Shown here piece by piece: positions 42,101 to 45,840 of a stretch of 48,497 bases of DNA (positions are counted from its first letter, which is position 1; every line of letters begins with the position of its first letter). Origin of the DNA: DASWIG01 sp965371445 (GTDB lineage: Bacteria; Acidobacteriota; Thermoanaerobaculia; Multivoradales; J023); NCBI GenBank assembly GCA_965371445.1, contig CBDUYN010000065.1:1-48497 (forward strand). Direction: 5' to 3'. The position numbers and the translations under genes were made by a program. The notes beneath the pieces were generated by a model. That model had not been told where the DNA came from and did no database searches. It saw only the letters and a list, made by a program, of their open reading frames with translations.

Positions 42101-42487
42101 GTGGTGCTGGCGGTCGTGATCACCGACAGCGAGCCGCCGACGCTCGAGCTCACCGCCGAGCCGTCAATCTTGTGGCCGCCCAACCACAAGATGGTGCCGG
42201 TGGTGGTGAGCGTCGTGGTGACGGACGATCAGGATCCGGCACCGGTGGTCGAGCTCCTCTCGATCACCAGCAACGAGCCCGACGACGCCGTGGGCGACGG
42301 CGACGGCCATACCGTAAACGACATCCAGCCAGGCGCCGACGACTACGAGGTGCTGCTGCGCGCCGAGCGCGACGGCGGCGGTGCCGGGCGGGTCTACACC
42401 CTCACCTACGAGGCGAAAGATCAGGTCGGCAACACCGCCGTCGAGACTGTCGAGGTGGTGGTGCCGCTGAATCAGGGGGCAAAGTGA
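27170..42487 (+). CDS. Giant secreted multi-domain surface protein (CNA_B repeats, propellers, IPT, FN3-like)
   Basis: About 5,105 residues. ATG 27170 follows GGGAGA; a signal peptide (AFSLLAFCALSPAVAAQ) follows. Residues ~34-3280 contain about 31 units of ~105 residues of the CNA_B/SdrD-B/carboxypeptidase-regulatory type, each ending ...GIDFxL and starting xxISGxVxxD; many carry DANGDG-type calcium-binding loops. Then come an Ig-like domain (to ~3385), a YVTN-like propeller (~3386-3700; YAVDNGMSQLRVYG), IPT/TIG (~3724), a second propeller (~3819-4202), IPT (~4204), about five fibronectin-III-like units (~4292-4812; WxTDExAxSxVxYG), another IPT, and Ig-like ends. No LPXTG, autotransporter or sorting tail is evident, so the export/anchoring route is unknown. 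Probably an adhesin or matrix protein; expression is likely controlled by the cyclic-di-GMP riboswitch. Confidence 0.9.
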   Translation: MKALLRHPAATTAAFSLLAFCALSPAVAAQTGEITGTVYDELTSATVDGITVELQDAYGGNLDSTVTDAVAGTYAFTGLAADVYLVRVSSDPARDLVGEYHQDVHEFDQDLATRLVVVAGAALTVDFQLARGGSISGNLFGLAGGEDISLQVFDAWSGRYRGGAGSNAGSFTVGSLGAASYKLFADPSGTDRAFQWYDGEIRFNLAQTIALGSDEDLFGKDLSLEAGTSISGTVSLSPDPNDGGATLERLSIDVIDSASHEHLWWSGGVTTSGTYSADNLPAGSYLVQAQTHDTGYVYEMWVPGADDPFQDPVFDWNQATPVTVEVATPATGLDFELTEGQQISGRVTSGGLGVANASVQADLIAGGFGSGAGTDVNGDYVITGLVPGSYTVRVESTSVDEPFVAQVWQNRTLYHDGDPVDVTAGDAAGIDFAVAQERVISGQIFLDPNDDQVQQAGEPSFSNVTVRAYDFADGRWLGHAAVAPDGRYAIGVPAGLYRVEAAPHQQNMLWESWQNAYFQEDAQAVDVTAADAVNIDLGLMDGATIGTLRGRVLDAVTLAPIPDLDVQVWRFGNDNHFTSAQTNAAGNFTVINLPVGSYKVRFETGGTDYVASFWSSSGTPGDTNPDNLRIDYPAVAGDGTELGTFALALGGSISGIVRDQANGQPLADVHVSAGEFSGLGYGNGANTDAGGSYVIRGLPEGSYRVQVHAWPQPYVSELFDDTTDWNQATPVAVAAVPPGGPIPITGAIDFDLAQAFSISGQVTEADGTTPVPNLQVTASGLDVSFWEQSWSDSGGTYELGGLPAGSYDVVAETGGTDFARQHQQVDLTSGDVTGVDFALALGATLSGRVFEDVNGNSVYDAGEERADVYVQADDFTTGEYLASGTSGADGRYEIRGLGAGSTRVYVERGEHNFVRVYYDHTFNHGEADPVEVTEVGGVPQDVAGIDFRVLRGYEIHGFVFYDANGDGIQQLPDEGGLQGISINAELQGGVPFDHIWDGTDNAGGYVLHGVYPGHYLVSAHAGGTPYASELYKLIGGLPVGTSRWSEGDQVDATGGDATGIDLSLELGGGITGTVRDALTGAALSTVDLRVDPFDGDGLWWNASTDTQGHYLVNGLPAGDFLLQAGDRQGVYVGEYHQDALFDEDSSPVAVVARGSLSDPLATLVDVDLDEGGAIEGLVYADADANGVRDAGEPGLVGLAIQVEEHAQPHRHLNGSTTDADGTFRVSGLPPGLDLRVRVDTWPTEFIGVYYDGVVTLTAGATTPGIDFGLIAGATISGRVYEDLDASGTYDAGEEIAGAWIQLYDFDTGDWFVNATTDSGGGYELDGLTAGRYEVRLEPDDRNFVRMYWDHRLDGPTPVEIPSVGGVPQDVPGIDFRVVQGFEIRGLVFFDADGDGLWDGGEPGEGGAWVNAWSVDGIHYTWGGTDPDGTYVLHGVYPGRYHVQAGTQDRIAEFWQNVFFQEDAGEVDVTAGSAQNVDFSLIDGSSVGTLRGRVIDTVTLAPIPDLDVQVWRFGNDNHFTGAQTDAAGNFTVIDLPPGSYKVWFNTGGTDYVASFWSVSGTPGDTNPANLRIDYPALAGDGTDLGTFALVLGAKLSGRVFEDVNGNSVYDAGEERADVDVHADDFTTGEYLASGTSGADGRYEIRGLGAGSTRVYVERGEHNFVRVYYDHTFNHGEADPVEVTEVGGVPQDVAGIDFRVLRGYEIHGFVFYDANGDGIQQLPDEGGLQGISINAELQGGVPFDHIWDGTDNAGGYVLHGVYPGHYLVSAHAGGTPYASELYKLIGGLPVGTSRWSEGDQVDATGGDATGIDLSLELGGGITGTVRDALTGAALSTVDLRVDPFDGDGLWWNASTDTQGHYLVNGLPAGDFLLQAGDRQGVYVGEYHQDALFDEDSSPVAVVARGSLSDPLATLVDVDLDEGGAIEGLVYADADANGVRDAGEPGLVGLAIQVEEHAQPHRHLNGSTTDADGTFRVSGLPPGLDLRVRVDTWPTEFIGVYYDGVVTLTAGATTPGIDFGLIAGATISGRVYEDLDASGTYDAGEEIAGAWVNAWSVDDTYSTSVNTEADGTYVLHGLLPDRYLVQAGAQDRIAEYWQDVFFREDASEVDVTAGSAQNVDFSLIDGSSVGTLRGRLLAEGTLAGIPGVDVQVWRVDNEDHITGATTDVDGNFVVTDLAPSPAAGYKVWFETTWSNVDQDTDHVASFWAASGEPGVINPDDLRIVFPTLPDPPSGPGTDLGDFVLTAGGSISGTVYPPGGESLPEGLGVSVQSFESGGPHLPGAQVNTGGGYRIRGLPPATYRVQADTWGTDLAQVYYLSAAESTFDHNTAAAVEVAVAADTAGIDLHLFRGGSISGQVTRALDGTPVAGFPVGAGLVDDPLGRDYWGNADTRADGTYTIRGLPSGSYEVRTDTYSGELANQIYPSLVAVTAPGEISGIDFALDAAGRIRGRVTQVVGGVTEPVVNIRLQADDYDTGEYLSDAHTDAAGDYSLEALPQGRDVRVHVRPWDSPDPQFANFIGEYYNDRLRQDEADPVSIPVDPGGGVSEVTGVDFELALGGAISGFVRDDATPAQPIQNVWVGADDYPGNGLGNGDHTDHNGFYVIRGLPAGSYRVNADPWPQSFVSEYFDDTLDWQQATPVTVQAVVEGEPIPITGNVDFYLATAFAIRGKVTEADGTTPIPGLYVSANGIDLSSWADDTTDSNGEYVLRGLPPGRFNVEVDTTDTDYMRQRQEVEIIDGDLLGVDFALVLGAVLSGRIYEDVDGSGTYDAGEGRAGAYVQADDYNEGWYVASTTSVADGLYEIRGLGAGSYRVRLETDAHNFVRMFYDNVFSHGDSEPMEVTEAGGVPQDVGGIDFRVVRGQEITGFVFYDANRDGFRQVEEPALRDLGIGAENQDGLSVDWAWTGTETDGTYVLHGVYPGRYRVFAEADGTPYAGEIYKLVGGLPMGTWQWSDGDVVDVSGGAAAGIDFSIELGGGITGTVRDAVTGDPVSGIDLWINTFDGDGLWSSGWSDDQGRYLATGLPPGDYQVQAQDGSGFYLGEYYQDAVFHQNATPVHVVARSSLTDPLATLVDFDLAEGGTIAGLVYDDVNGDGVRDAGEAGIGGVSVQVEEHAQPNRGFAGATTAADGTYELGGLPPGLDLRVRVDTWPTDFFGVYYDGGDDRGTTDGDQAAAVTVAAGATTPGINFGLAAGGSISGVVTDGDGVPLPGFGVSAVQLDWRWGGNASTDSDGGYTIHGLEPGTYRLDAGGDPYRYEWYDNQTDWRAATPVDVTARAETAGIDFVLPVMPRIVAGPSPSWGERGLPVSGVTVVAEQLTATPRLEFGAGVTVSSLVFDAASGTFTFDLQVAADAPLGAHSLSLMNDQLVEDGAAILPNAFEVRPAAVGDVPAPYSERLYAVDNGMSQLRVYGATDTKLLGTVDVCATPYAVVMAADGRFAYVNCGDRSLSVVDTRLGPLGLGEEVARLMTVGAFGQQGIDASADYLYAIDRESGLSQIHVIDLGSWLPTAPIEVGMAPWSVRLHPVDQVLWVAHRNNHQLSLIDADPASPTFHQVLGTVPLPAGSWPRGLAFTTDGLRAWVVGNRETFILDTLQARNDPANAVVATLATQNSGRGIIKIAYDTASLKDLVYLQVSDQVWVIDASELRVRRTFTAGLGLNGLAVGADRLFLAHDTSLDFYAVDTAALLDAAALALYRFDVGDAVSGPPVSGPATPSGGLALATATPPAPVSPPVVDAVSGPVENGAAITVTITGSGFGPAPIVSLQGTHVRGTVVSVTAGELQVTLPAETPAGSHTVVVTDPAGGNDSGLSPAPLEVRPAAGFGTTQTVYVSSYGTSRIGVYEPGGVRGEIFTQPYPSGLALTPDGRLGFVAQLYASEWTAWENLPENYLDVSIVDLDPASPTFEQIVATVPWVWSSFSSPAVTPVPENPATDPNRVIRVYAPNYYLSDTVSVIDPLTLAEVDLDDDPTTQSIPPDDPYTWIYGQKLPGMTRIELDDQVTDGDLGPTDTALSWDGLHLYVANQSGSVSIVNTADFTVEPQRLTANGTLGRVRGVVITPGDSPDAVVSVAALDSTGVASLFVFDVGIFNDGAFVDQIVLPTSELPREIAVSSDGMVYLTARLLGELWAVDVRPASRDSTDWGTIERIPLEVGIHEMAEAASDRLFYVSNGFRGEVYVLDLIPGHRHELVTTLHFPGSPGAIAVEPALAGSQVEVTHVSPDRGLPAGGDEVVITGLNFGTDVSVEFGGVAAAGAVVESAFLIRAVTPPGAPATVDVKVANQVPNRRFGILANGFTYAPDTTPPAFTTAPSPTSQVLVGTPGSETVTVEIRWRTNEAADSLVEYRRVGEPAFTPVASAALDVDHLVTLSGLVPAALYEFRATSADASTNSASLPEAPEATAFSTPSAPDVEAPVILGSPLESTTTTTATLQWDTDEEATSIVHYDAVLDNDPTLPAFGADGTTHSVTLTGLEPGTTYEYQVLSVDKSGNGPTASTIDTFTTDSLPDTTPPVFTSGPDVAYLANDLVIVMWVTDEPSTSFVHYGTATVNEASVVDVDLVYQHAVFLTQLEPNTVYGYQAGSSDANGNTTVTADPFAGAPILGPVTLTKSLRFGGVTLPAGTMLLRTKAASGFTTPETPDVTPPVVSEETVTVLSFDRVLVTMTVDEAASLVARYGDGALTATAFVPEYSLTPSLVLTGLEGGSTYELELVLTDPKGNATTPRDLTFTTPAAPDVTPPVISGLAAEAVSPTTTRLSWQTDEPADAAVRFGDRQVGAPGLGTSHALLLSGLEPATPYAYEVTSRDTSGNAATAAGSFTTPTAAPLVTSVTPPRAAQGTTVELTVGGVYLGADAQLALGDGVTVTGLTTHEIGSQLRAAVTVSATAAVGERELLVTTSGGTAVAPFTVVDATVPVVTILEPVAGTELPSRTVFVRGTVSEMADVVVNGVAATVTAGEPLTFEATVTLPEAGRNRIVATAVDASGNRGVAVVVLAVVITDSEPPTLELTAEPSILWPPNHKMVPVVVSVVVTDDQDPAPVVELLSITSNEPDDAVGDGDGHTVNDIQPGADDYEVLLRAERDGGGAGRVYTLTYEAKDQVGNTAVETVEVVVPLNQGAK
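29783..31066 (+). repeat. Internal direct repeat, copy 1 (near-identical)
   Basis: Matches 32030-33313 with an offset of 2,247 bp. I found no difference from 29783 to 31017 by reading; two single-base changes follow before the copies diverge at the codons after AGAW. Confidence 0.85.
32030..33313 (+). repeat. Internal direct repeat, copy 2 (near-identical)
   Basis: Partner of 29783-31066. 2,247 bp is 749 codons, so the frame is kept. Confidence 0.85.
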
Positions 42488-42809
42488 ACGAGGTTCTTGT
42501 CAACCCGCGAAACCGACAGAAACGGAGGGCCTGACTGGGGGGCACCCGGGCATCCGCGCCTTTGGTAGTGGGTCAGTTTGAACTTTCTGGCCGCTGATGC
42601 GCCGTCTGCATATTCTGAGGGTCGCTACGGTGCGGCGTAGGAAATGACCGGCGGAGCTGCTCCGGCGTCGACTGTGGCCGCTCGGAGCGCTCGGAGAGCT
42701 TCCCAGATGAGGCGTGTAGATCCGTCTGGACTCGCATGATTCCGTCCTCCGAGCCCCTACCGGCCGGGGCTGGATTGACCCGGCCGGCCGACCGTGCCAT
42801 CATGGGAGC
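42488..42809. other. Intergenic region with possible insertion-sequence end
   Basis: No gene seen. The string gtgggtcagtttgaactttc at about 42569-42588 resembles the terminal inverted repeat of IS21-type elements (GGGTCAGTTTGA-like), but no transposase or second end is present, so it would be a scar. TTGACC at 42775 with a poor -10 may start the next operon. Confidence 0.35.
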
Positions 42810-43064
42810 ATGAGCGCTCAAGCAAAACCCAAGAGGCCACGAGATCCAAACGCCCTGGCGTTCGCCATCGTGGCCGAAGCCACGGAAGAGAAGCCGAAGA
42901 CCGCGGAACCCGAGAAGGACCCGGCCGCCGTCGCGCTGGGCCGCAAGGGCGGGCTCAAGGGCGGCAAGGCCCGCGCCAAGAAGCTGACGCCGGAGCAACG
43001 CCGCAAGATCGCCAAGAAGGCGGCGGCGGCCCGGTGGGCCGGAAAGACGCCGAATTCGTCCTAG
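42810..43064 (+). CDS. Small basic KGG-repeat-like protein
   Basis: An 84-residue, lysine-rich protein. The C-terminal half (LGRKGGLKGGKARAKKLTPE then QRRKIAKKAAAARW) is a widespread motif of small bacterial proteins sometimes called KGG or histone-H1-like; it may bind nucleic acid. The N-terminal half is acidic and disordered-looking. It is 13 bp upstream of the toxin gene, separated only by an AT-rich palindrome, and is probably the first gene of the operon or an independent regulator of it. Confidence 0.75.
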   Translation: MSAQAKPKRPRDPNALAFAIVAEATEEKPKTAEPEKDPAAVALGRKGGLKGGKARAKKLTPEQRRKIAKKAAAARWAGKTPNSS

Positions 43065-43067
43065 ACA

Positions 43068-43079
43068 ATATCATGATAT
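43068..43079. promoter_or_regulatory. Perfect 12-bp AT-rich palindrome over the toxin start codon, candidate operator
   Basis: atatcatgatat lies in the 13-bp gap between the KGG-like gene and the toxin gene and overlaps the ATG. An AT-rich palindrome in GC-rich DNA at a toxin-antitoxin start is a natural binding site for the XRE antitoxin encoded downstream. Confidence 0.55.
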
Positions 43080-43479
43080 GATGATACTGTACGAGTGGGT
43101 CAGTCGCCGCGGTGTCGGCGGGCTGACCGAGTGGCGGGACGCTCTCCCTGTCGAGGATCGGGCTCGTCTCGACGCGAAGCTTGACGATCTCCGCGATGCA
43201 GACCAGGGAGATCTTCCCGAATTAGTCTTTTGTCCCATCAAGGACTACAAACGCAAGAGGTGGCCATTCATCTGCAAGATCAAGGTTCGCGGCAGCAGCG
43301 GGGTGCAGCTCCGCCCCTTGTTGTGCAAGGGGCCAATGCCGGACGATAGAGACACGCTCACTTTCCTGATTGGCGCCAAGGAGAAAGGCTGGGTCATCCG
43401 CCCTCACAAGGCGCCCGAGACGGCAGACAGTCGACGAAAGAGCCTAATCAACGGAGAAGCCAGGAGGACGCGCTTATGA
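43078..43479 (+). CDS. RelE/HigB-like toxin
   Basis: A 133-residue protein of the phage Gp49/HigB type: compact alpha-beta fold with VSRRGVGGLTEWRDALPVED at the start, KIKVRGSSGVQLRPLLCKGP in the core and TLTFLIGAKEKGWVIRPHK near the end, which is a frequent ending of this family. HigB-like toxins cut mRNA on the ribosome. Two ATG codons are adjacent (43078, 43081). The stop overlaps the antitoxin start by four bases (ATGA). Toxin-before-antitoxin order is typical of HigBA rather than RelBE. Confidence 0.8.
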   Translation: MMILYEWVSRRGVGGLTEWRDALPVEDRARLDAKLDDLRDADQGDLPELVFCPIKDYKRKRWPFICKIKVRGSSGVQLRPLLCKGPMPDDRDTLTFLIGAKEKGWVIRPHKAPETADSRRKSLINGEARRTRL

Positions 43480-44069
43480 CACCTACTCGACGCCGACGAC
43501 TCATCGAGAATCTGCGAAATCGCGGATATCGTCAAGCCTACTTTGAGAGCCACATCGATTCATCCGTTGCGGCACAGATCAAGGCGAACCGCGAGCGGCG
43601 AGATTTGAGCCAGAAGGATCTGGCTAAGAAATCCGCTCTGTTTCAATCGCAGATCTCGAAGCTAGAGGACGTTAACCACAATCGGTGGACGGCGAAGACT
43701 TTACGGCGGATCGCGCGGGCGTTCGATTTGGTTCTCGTGATTCGGTTTGAGAGGTTCAGCAAGGCGATGGCGTTGCGTGAAGCGTTTCCGGGCAACCTTG
43801 TGGAGCCGTCTTTTCCAGAAGACGATCTGTCTCCCGAGTCTCCGGACATCAAATTTAACGCGCGGCTTGTGGCCCCAACGATGCTCATTGATAGGCCGGC
43901 AACGACGGCAACGACGGCAACGGCAGCACGCGGGGTCCGTACTGAGTCATTTATTATTCCCTCTGGCGAAGTTGCCTTCCACCCAGAGACGGAGACCGCA
44001 ACCACTTCGTTTACCACGCCAAACTGGCCGCCGCTCTCGGCGGGAACGAGCAGGGGGGCTTCGCAATGA
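43476..44069 (+). CDS. XRE-family antitoxin with long C-terminal extension
   Basis: A 197-residue protein. A helix-turn-helix lies at ~30-85 (RDLSQKDLAKKSALFQSQIS, then KLEDVNHNRWTAKTLRRIAR). The following ~100 residues are low-complexity and Pro/Thr/Ala-rich (PATTATTATAARG, PSGEVAFHPETETATTSF), longer than a usual HigA. In toxin-antitoxin-chaperone systems such a C-terminal tail is the part that must be held by a chaperone. The stop overlaps the third gene by four bases (ATGA), so the tail and third protein are tightly linked. Codon use here is visibly more A/T-rich than in neighbours. Confidence 0.82.
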   Translation: MTPTRRRRLIENLRNRGYRQAYFESHIDSSVAAQIKANRERRDLSQKDLAKKSALFQSQISKLEDVNHNRWTAKTLRRIARAFDLVLVIRFERFSKAMALREAFPGNLVEPSFPEDDLSPESPDIKFNARLVAPTMLIDRPATTATTATAARGVRTESFIIPSGEVAFHPETETATTSFTTPNWPPLSAGTSRGASQ

Positions 44070-44734
44070 AGCAGGTACGCAATCTGCGGTCTGAGAGAGT
44101 GGCGATCTATCCACCGAGCGTGATACCCCTTAACAGGATCTTTGCCGGCAGCTACAGAGCGCTCCTGGCGAAAGCGTTCGCTTTCGACACCATAGCTCCC
44201 AGTGGAGAAGAAATAGAATTCAGGAGCGGCGCGATCGACATTGGCGGCTCCGAGATAATAGTGTTGTCACTAAAGTTCGACGACAGGCGCGTCGTCTTTA
44301 CGATTGAAGGCACGGCGGAAGACGCTGATCGCTTAGCGGACGAAATCGCTTCAATAATTTTCGAGGGCGACGAAGTGCCGGAGCCGTTAATCGTGGTCCC
44401 TGCGACGGATTGCATCGCTACGCTGGAATTTGACTGGACAGCGATTTACAGCACACAGTTCGTTTCGTTCCTTGAGGGTCACATTTTACCAGCAGCCAGC
44501 AAGGGAGATGCAAAACCAAAAGTTTCAGCAGCAGTCACCCAGTTTCACCTCAAATACCAGACGCCTGCCGATCTGGACGAGCAAGCGGTGGTGCTGAGCC
44601 CAGCGACGCTTACGATAGGGCCGGAGCCTAGACGGCCACTCTCCGACCGTAGGTACACGACAGGTTCGCCAACTCGGTCAGAGGAGCATCTTCGGCTTCT
44701 TGAAGCCCTGGAGAGCGCCATGCAAACCGGATAA
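44066..44734 (+). CDS. Third component of the toxin operon, unknown function
   Basis: A 222-residue soluble protein, start coupled (ATGA) to the antitoxin gene. The first ~120 residues alternate strands and charged turns (EIEFRSGAIDIGGSEIIVLS, RRVVFTIEGTAEDADRL). I do not recognise a family. By gene order it takes the place of the SecB-like chaperone in HigBA-type tripartite systems, but no SecB motif is apparent, so a different partner function is possible. More A/T-rich than its surroundings, which suggests recent gain. Confidence 0.7.
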   Translation: MKQVRNLRSERVAIYPPSVIPLNRIFAGSYRALLAKAFAFDTIAPSGEEIEFRSGAIDIGGSEIIVLSLKFDDRRVVFTIEGTAEDADRLADEIASIIFEGDEVPEPLIVVPATDCIATLEFDWTAIYSTQFVSFLEGHILPAASKGDAKPKVSAAVTQFHLKYQTPADLDEQAVVLSPATLTIGPEPRRPLSDRRYTTGSPTRSEEHLRLLEALESAMQTG

Positions 44735-44962
44735 GCGGCCGGAGGGATAGCCCAGTCCATCCCGAGCCCCTTTTTCTCCCTCAATCTGACCTTTTTGCTT
44801 GACGAATACCTCCTGCTCAAGCACAATGGTCACATTGAAGGGAGACGAAGACCATGGCCGACGGCGGTGGAGTCAGGGGCGCGGACGGTTCCTCGGAGGC
44901 TGAGCGGGGCGACGCTCGGTGTACGTCCCAGCCGGGCTTCGCCGGAGGGGTAGCGACGTCGG

Positions 44963-45000
44963 GCAGAGAAAAGCCATGTCCGGACGTCGGTTTTCTCTGC
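44963..45000. repeat. Inverted repeat with 10-bp arms
   Basis: gcagagaaaa and ttttctctgc, 18-nt loop. Could be a remnant of a small mobile or repeat element; it is not a terminator for any gene I can identify. Confidence 0.5.
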
Positions 45001-45014
45001 GGCCTCTTCTTTCG

Positions 45015-45051
45015 CTGGGAGCGCGGGCGTCACGCCCGCCTCTTCGTCCCC
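45015..45051. repeat. Dispersed GC-palindrome repeat
   Basis: ctgggagcgcgggcgtcacg then cccgcctcttcgtcccc. Same unit as at 2693-2732 in the opposite orientation; it replaces the end of the adjacent TPR-protein fragment. Confidence 0.75.
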
Positions 45052-45052
45052 G

Positions 45053-45510
45053 CGCCAACGCCTTCGGACGCCCAAGGAACTGGAGAAGTCCCTCGACCTT
45101 CGTGGCGACGCCGACCGTCGTCTCGGCCGGGGCGTCGCGGCGGAGGTGTTCCAGGACGGCCAGCAGGTTGGGCAACTCCAGGACCGTCAGGGTCGCGGCC
45201 ACCTGGGCGTCCTTGGACTCCTGCTGGCGAAGGAACGACGTCAGCCCAACCATCGCCTCCACCCAAGCCCGACGCGCCTCGTCGCTCAGCTCGCGGTCGA
45301 GCGCCGGACCCAGCGCCGGGTGCAGACGCAGGTAGCGGTACGACAGCAGCTCGCCGAGCCCGACGCCGACGAGCGCTTGGTCCCAGGACCCGGGCCACCA
45401 GGGCGCCTCGGCGGCCTCGCCGTCTCCACTCTCGTCGACGAGGACGGTGAAACGGCGTGAGGCGTCGTCGGGGGCGCGGATCAGGATGCCAACGGCTCGC
45501 GGGCCTCCCT
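45053..45510 (-). pseudogene. Fragment of a large TPR/repeat regulator protein
   Basis: On the minus strand an internal stretch reads like part of the helical repeats of big TPR regulators: WDQALVGVGLGELLSYRYLR, then AWVEAMVGLTSFLRQQ and LELPNLLAVLEHLRRDAP. After FLGRPKALA it passes directly into the dispersed palindrome, so the C-terminal portion is gone. Upstream the frame runs into the regulatory region of the ATP-grasp gene, so no genuine start exists. A dead fragment is the best reading. Confidence 0.55.
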
Positions 45511-45608
45511 CCGACAGTTCATGCGGCGAGAGCTTCGCAGGCGACGCTCCGATGACCGGAGAATCGAAACCACGTCGACGCTTCCTCCGTATCAGTGTCA
45601 AGGGACAG

Positions 45609-45638
45609 TTGAAACAGACCGGCCCTTGACTGTAGAAT
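45609..45638 (+). promoter_or_regulatory. Promoter of the leader ORF / ATP-grasp gene
   Basis: TTGAAA (45609-45614), 18-bp spacer, TAGAAT (45633-45638). Predicted transcription start near 45645, only about two bases before the ATG of the leader ORF, so that ORF would be translated without a ribosome site (leaderless). Confidence 0.65.
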
Positions 45639-45646
45639 TCAACACG

Positions 45647-45736
45647 ATGAGAAACGCACCGGCAGCCACCCTCTGTATCTGTTGCTGTTGTCCCAGCCAT
45701 CACGCGGGGGCAGAGTCGAGGTATAGGCTGACCTGA
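45647..45736 (+). CDS. 29-residue poly-cysteine leader peptide
   Basis: ATG 45647 opens a 29-codon ORF: N-terminal MRNAPAATL, then CICCCCP, then SHHAGAESRYRLT and TGA. Cys codons are at 45674, 45680, 45683, 45686 and 45689 (five of six consecutive codons). No ribosome site precedes it, but the predicted transcription start lies at its ATG. A Cys-codon run in a short ORF followed by an intrinsic terminator is the pattern of amino-acid attenuators; leaderless poly-cysteine ORFs that act this way are known from mycobacteria. A role in regulation rather than as a functional peptide is inferred. Confidence 0.65.
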   Translation: MRNAPAATLCICCCCPSHHAGAESRYRLT

Positions 45737-45766
45737 CGAGAAATCCGAAGCCAAACCAGAAGATTC

Positions 45767-45800
45767 AAGACCCGCGAGGCGCTGCCGAGCGGGTCTTTTT
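45767..45800 (+). terminator. Intrinsic terminator in the ATP-grasp leader (attenuator)
   Basis: aagacccgc pairs with gcgggtctt, followed by TTT, about 40 bp before the ATP-grasp start codon. The 5' arm (cccgcg, 45771-45776) can instead pair with cgcggg at 45703-45708 in the leader ORF, and the loop gctgccg (45781-45787) is exactly complementary to cggcagc at 45660-45666. These alternative pairings would form a switch. Confidence 0.75.
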
Positions 45801-45840
45801 CGTGGCTCGCTCGGCCGCGCGGCGGTGAGAGGAGCCCATA

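Larger units (their letters stand above)
44735..45052. other. Decayed stretch: orphan promoter and start codon running into repeats
   Basis: TTGACG (44799) - 17 bp - CACAAT (44822) followed by AAGGGAGA and ATG at 44854 is a good expression signal set, yet the frame after it soon enters repeats and has no protein-like sequence. A hairpin gcagagaaaa/ttttctctgc (44963-45000) and the GC palindrome at 45015-45051 follow. The original gene body appears to be lost. Confidence 0.5.
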
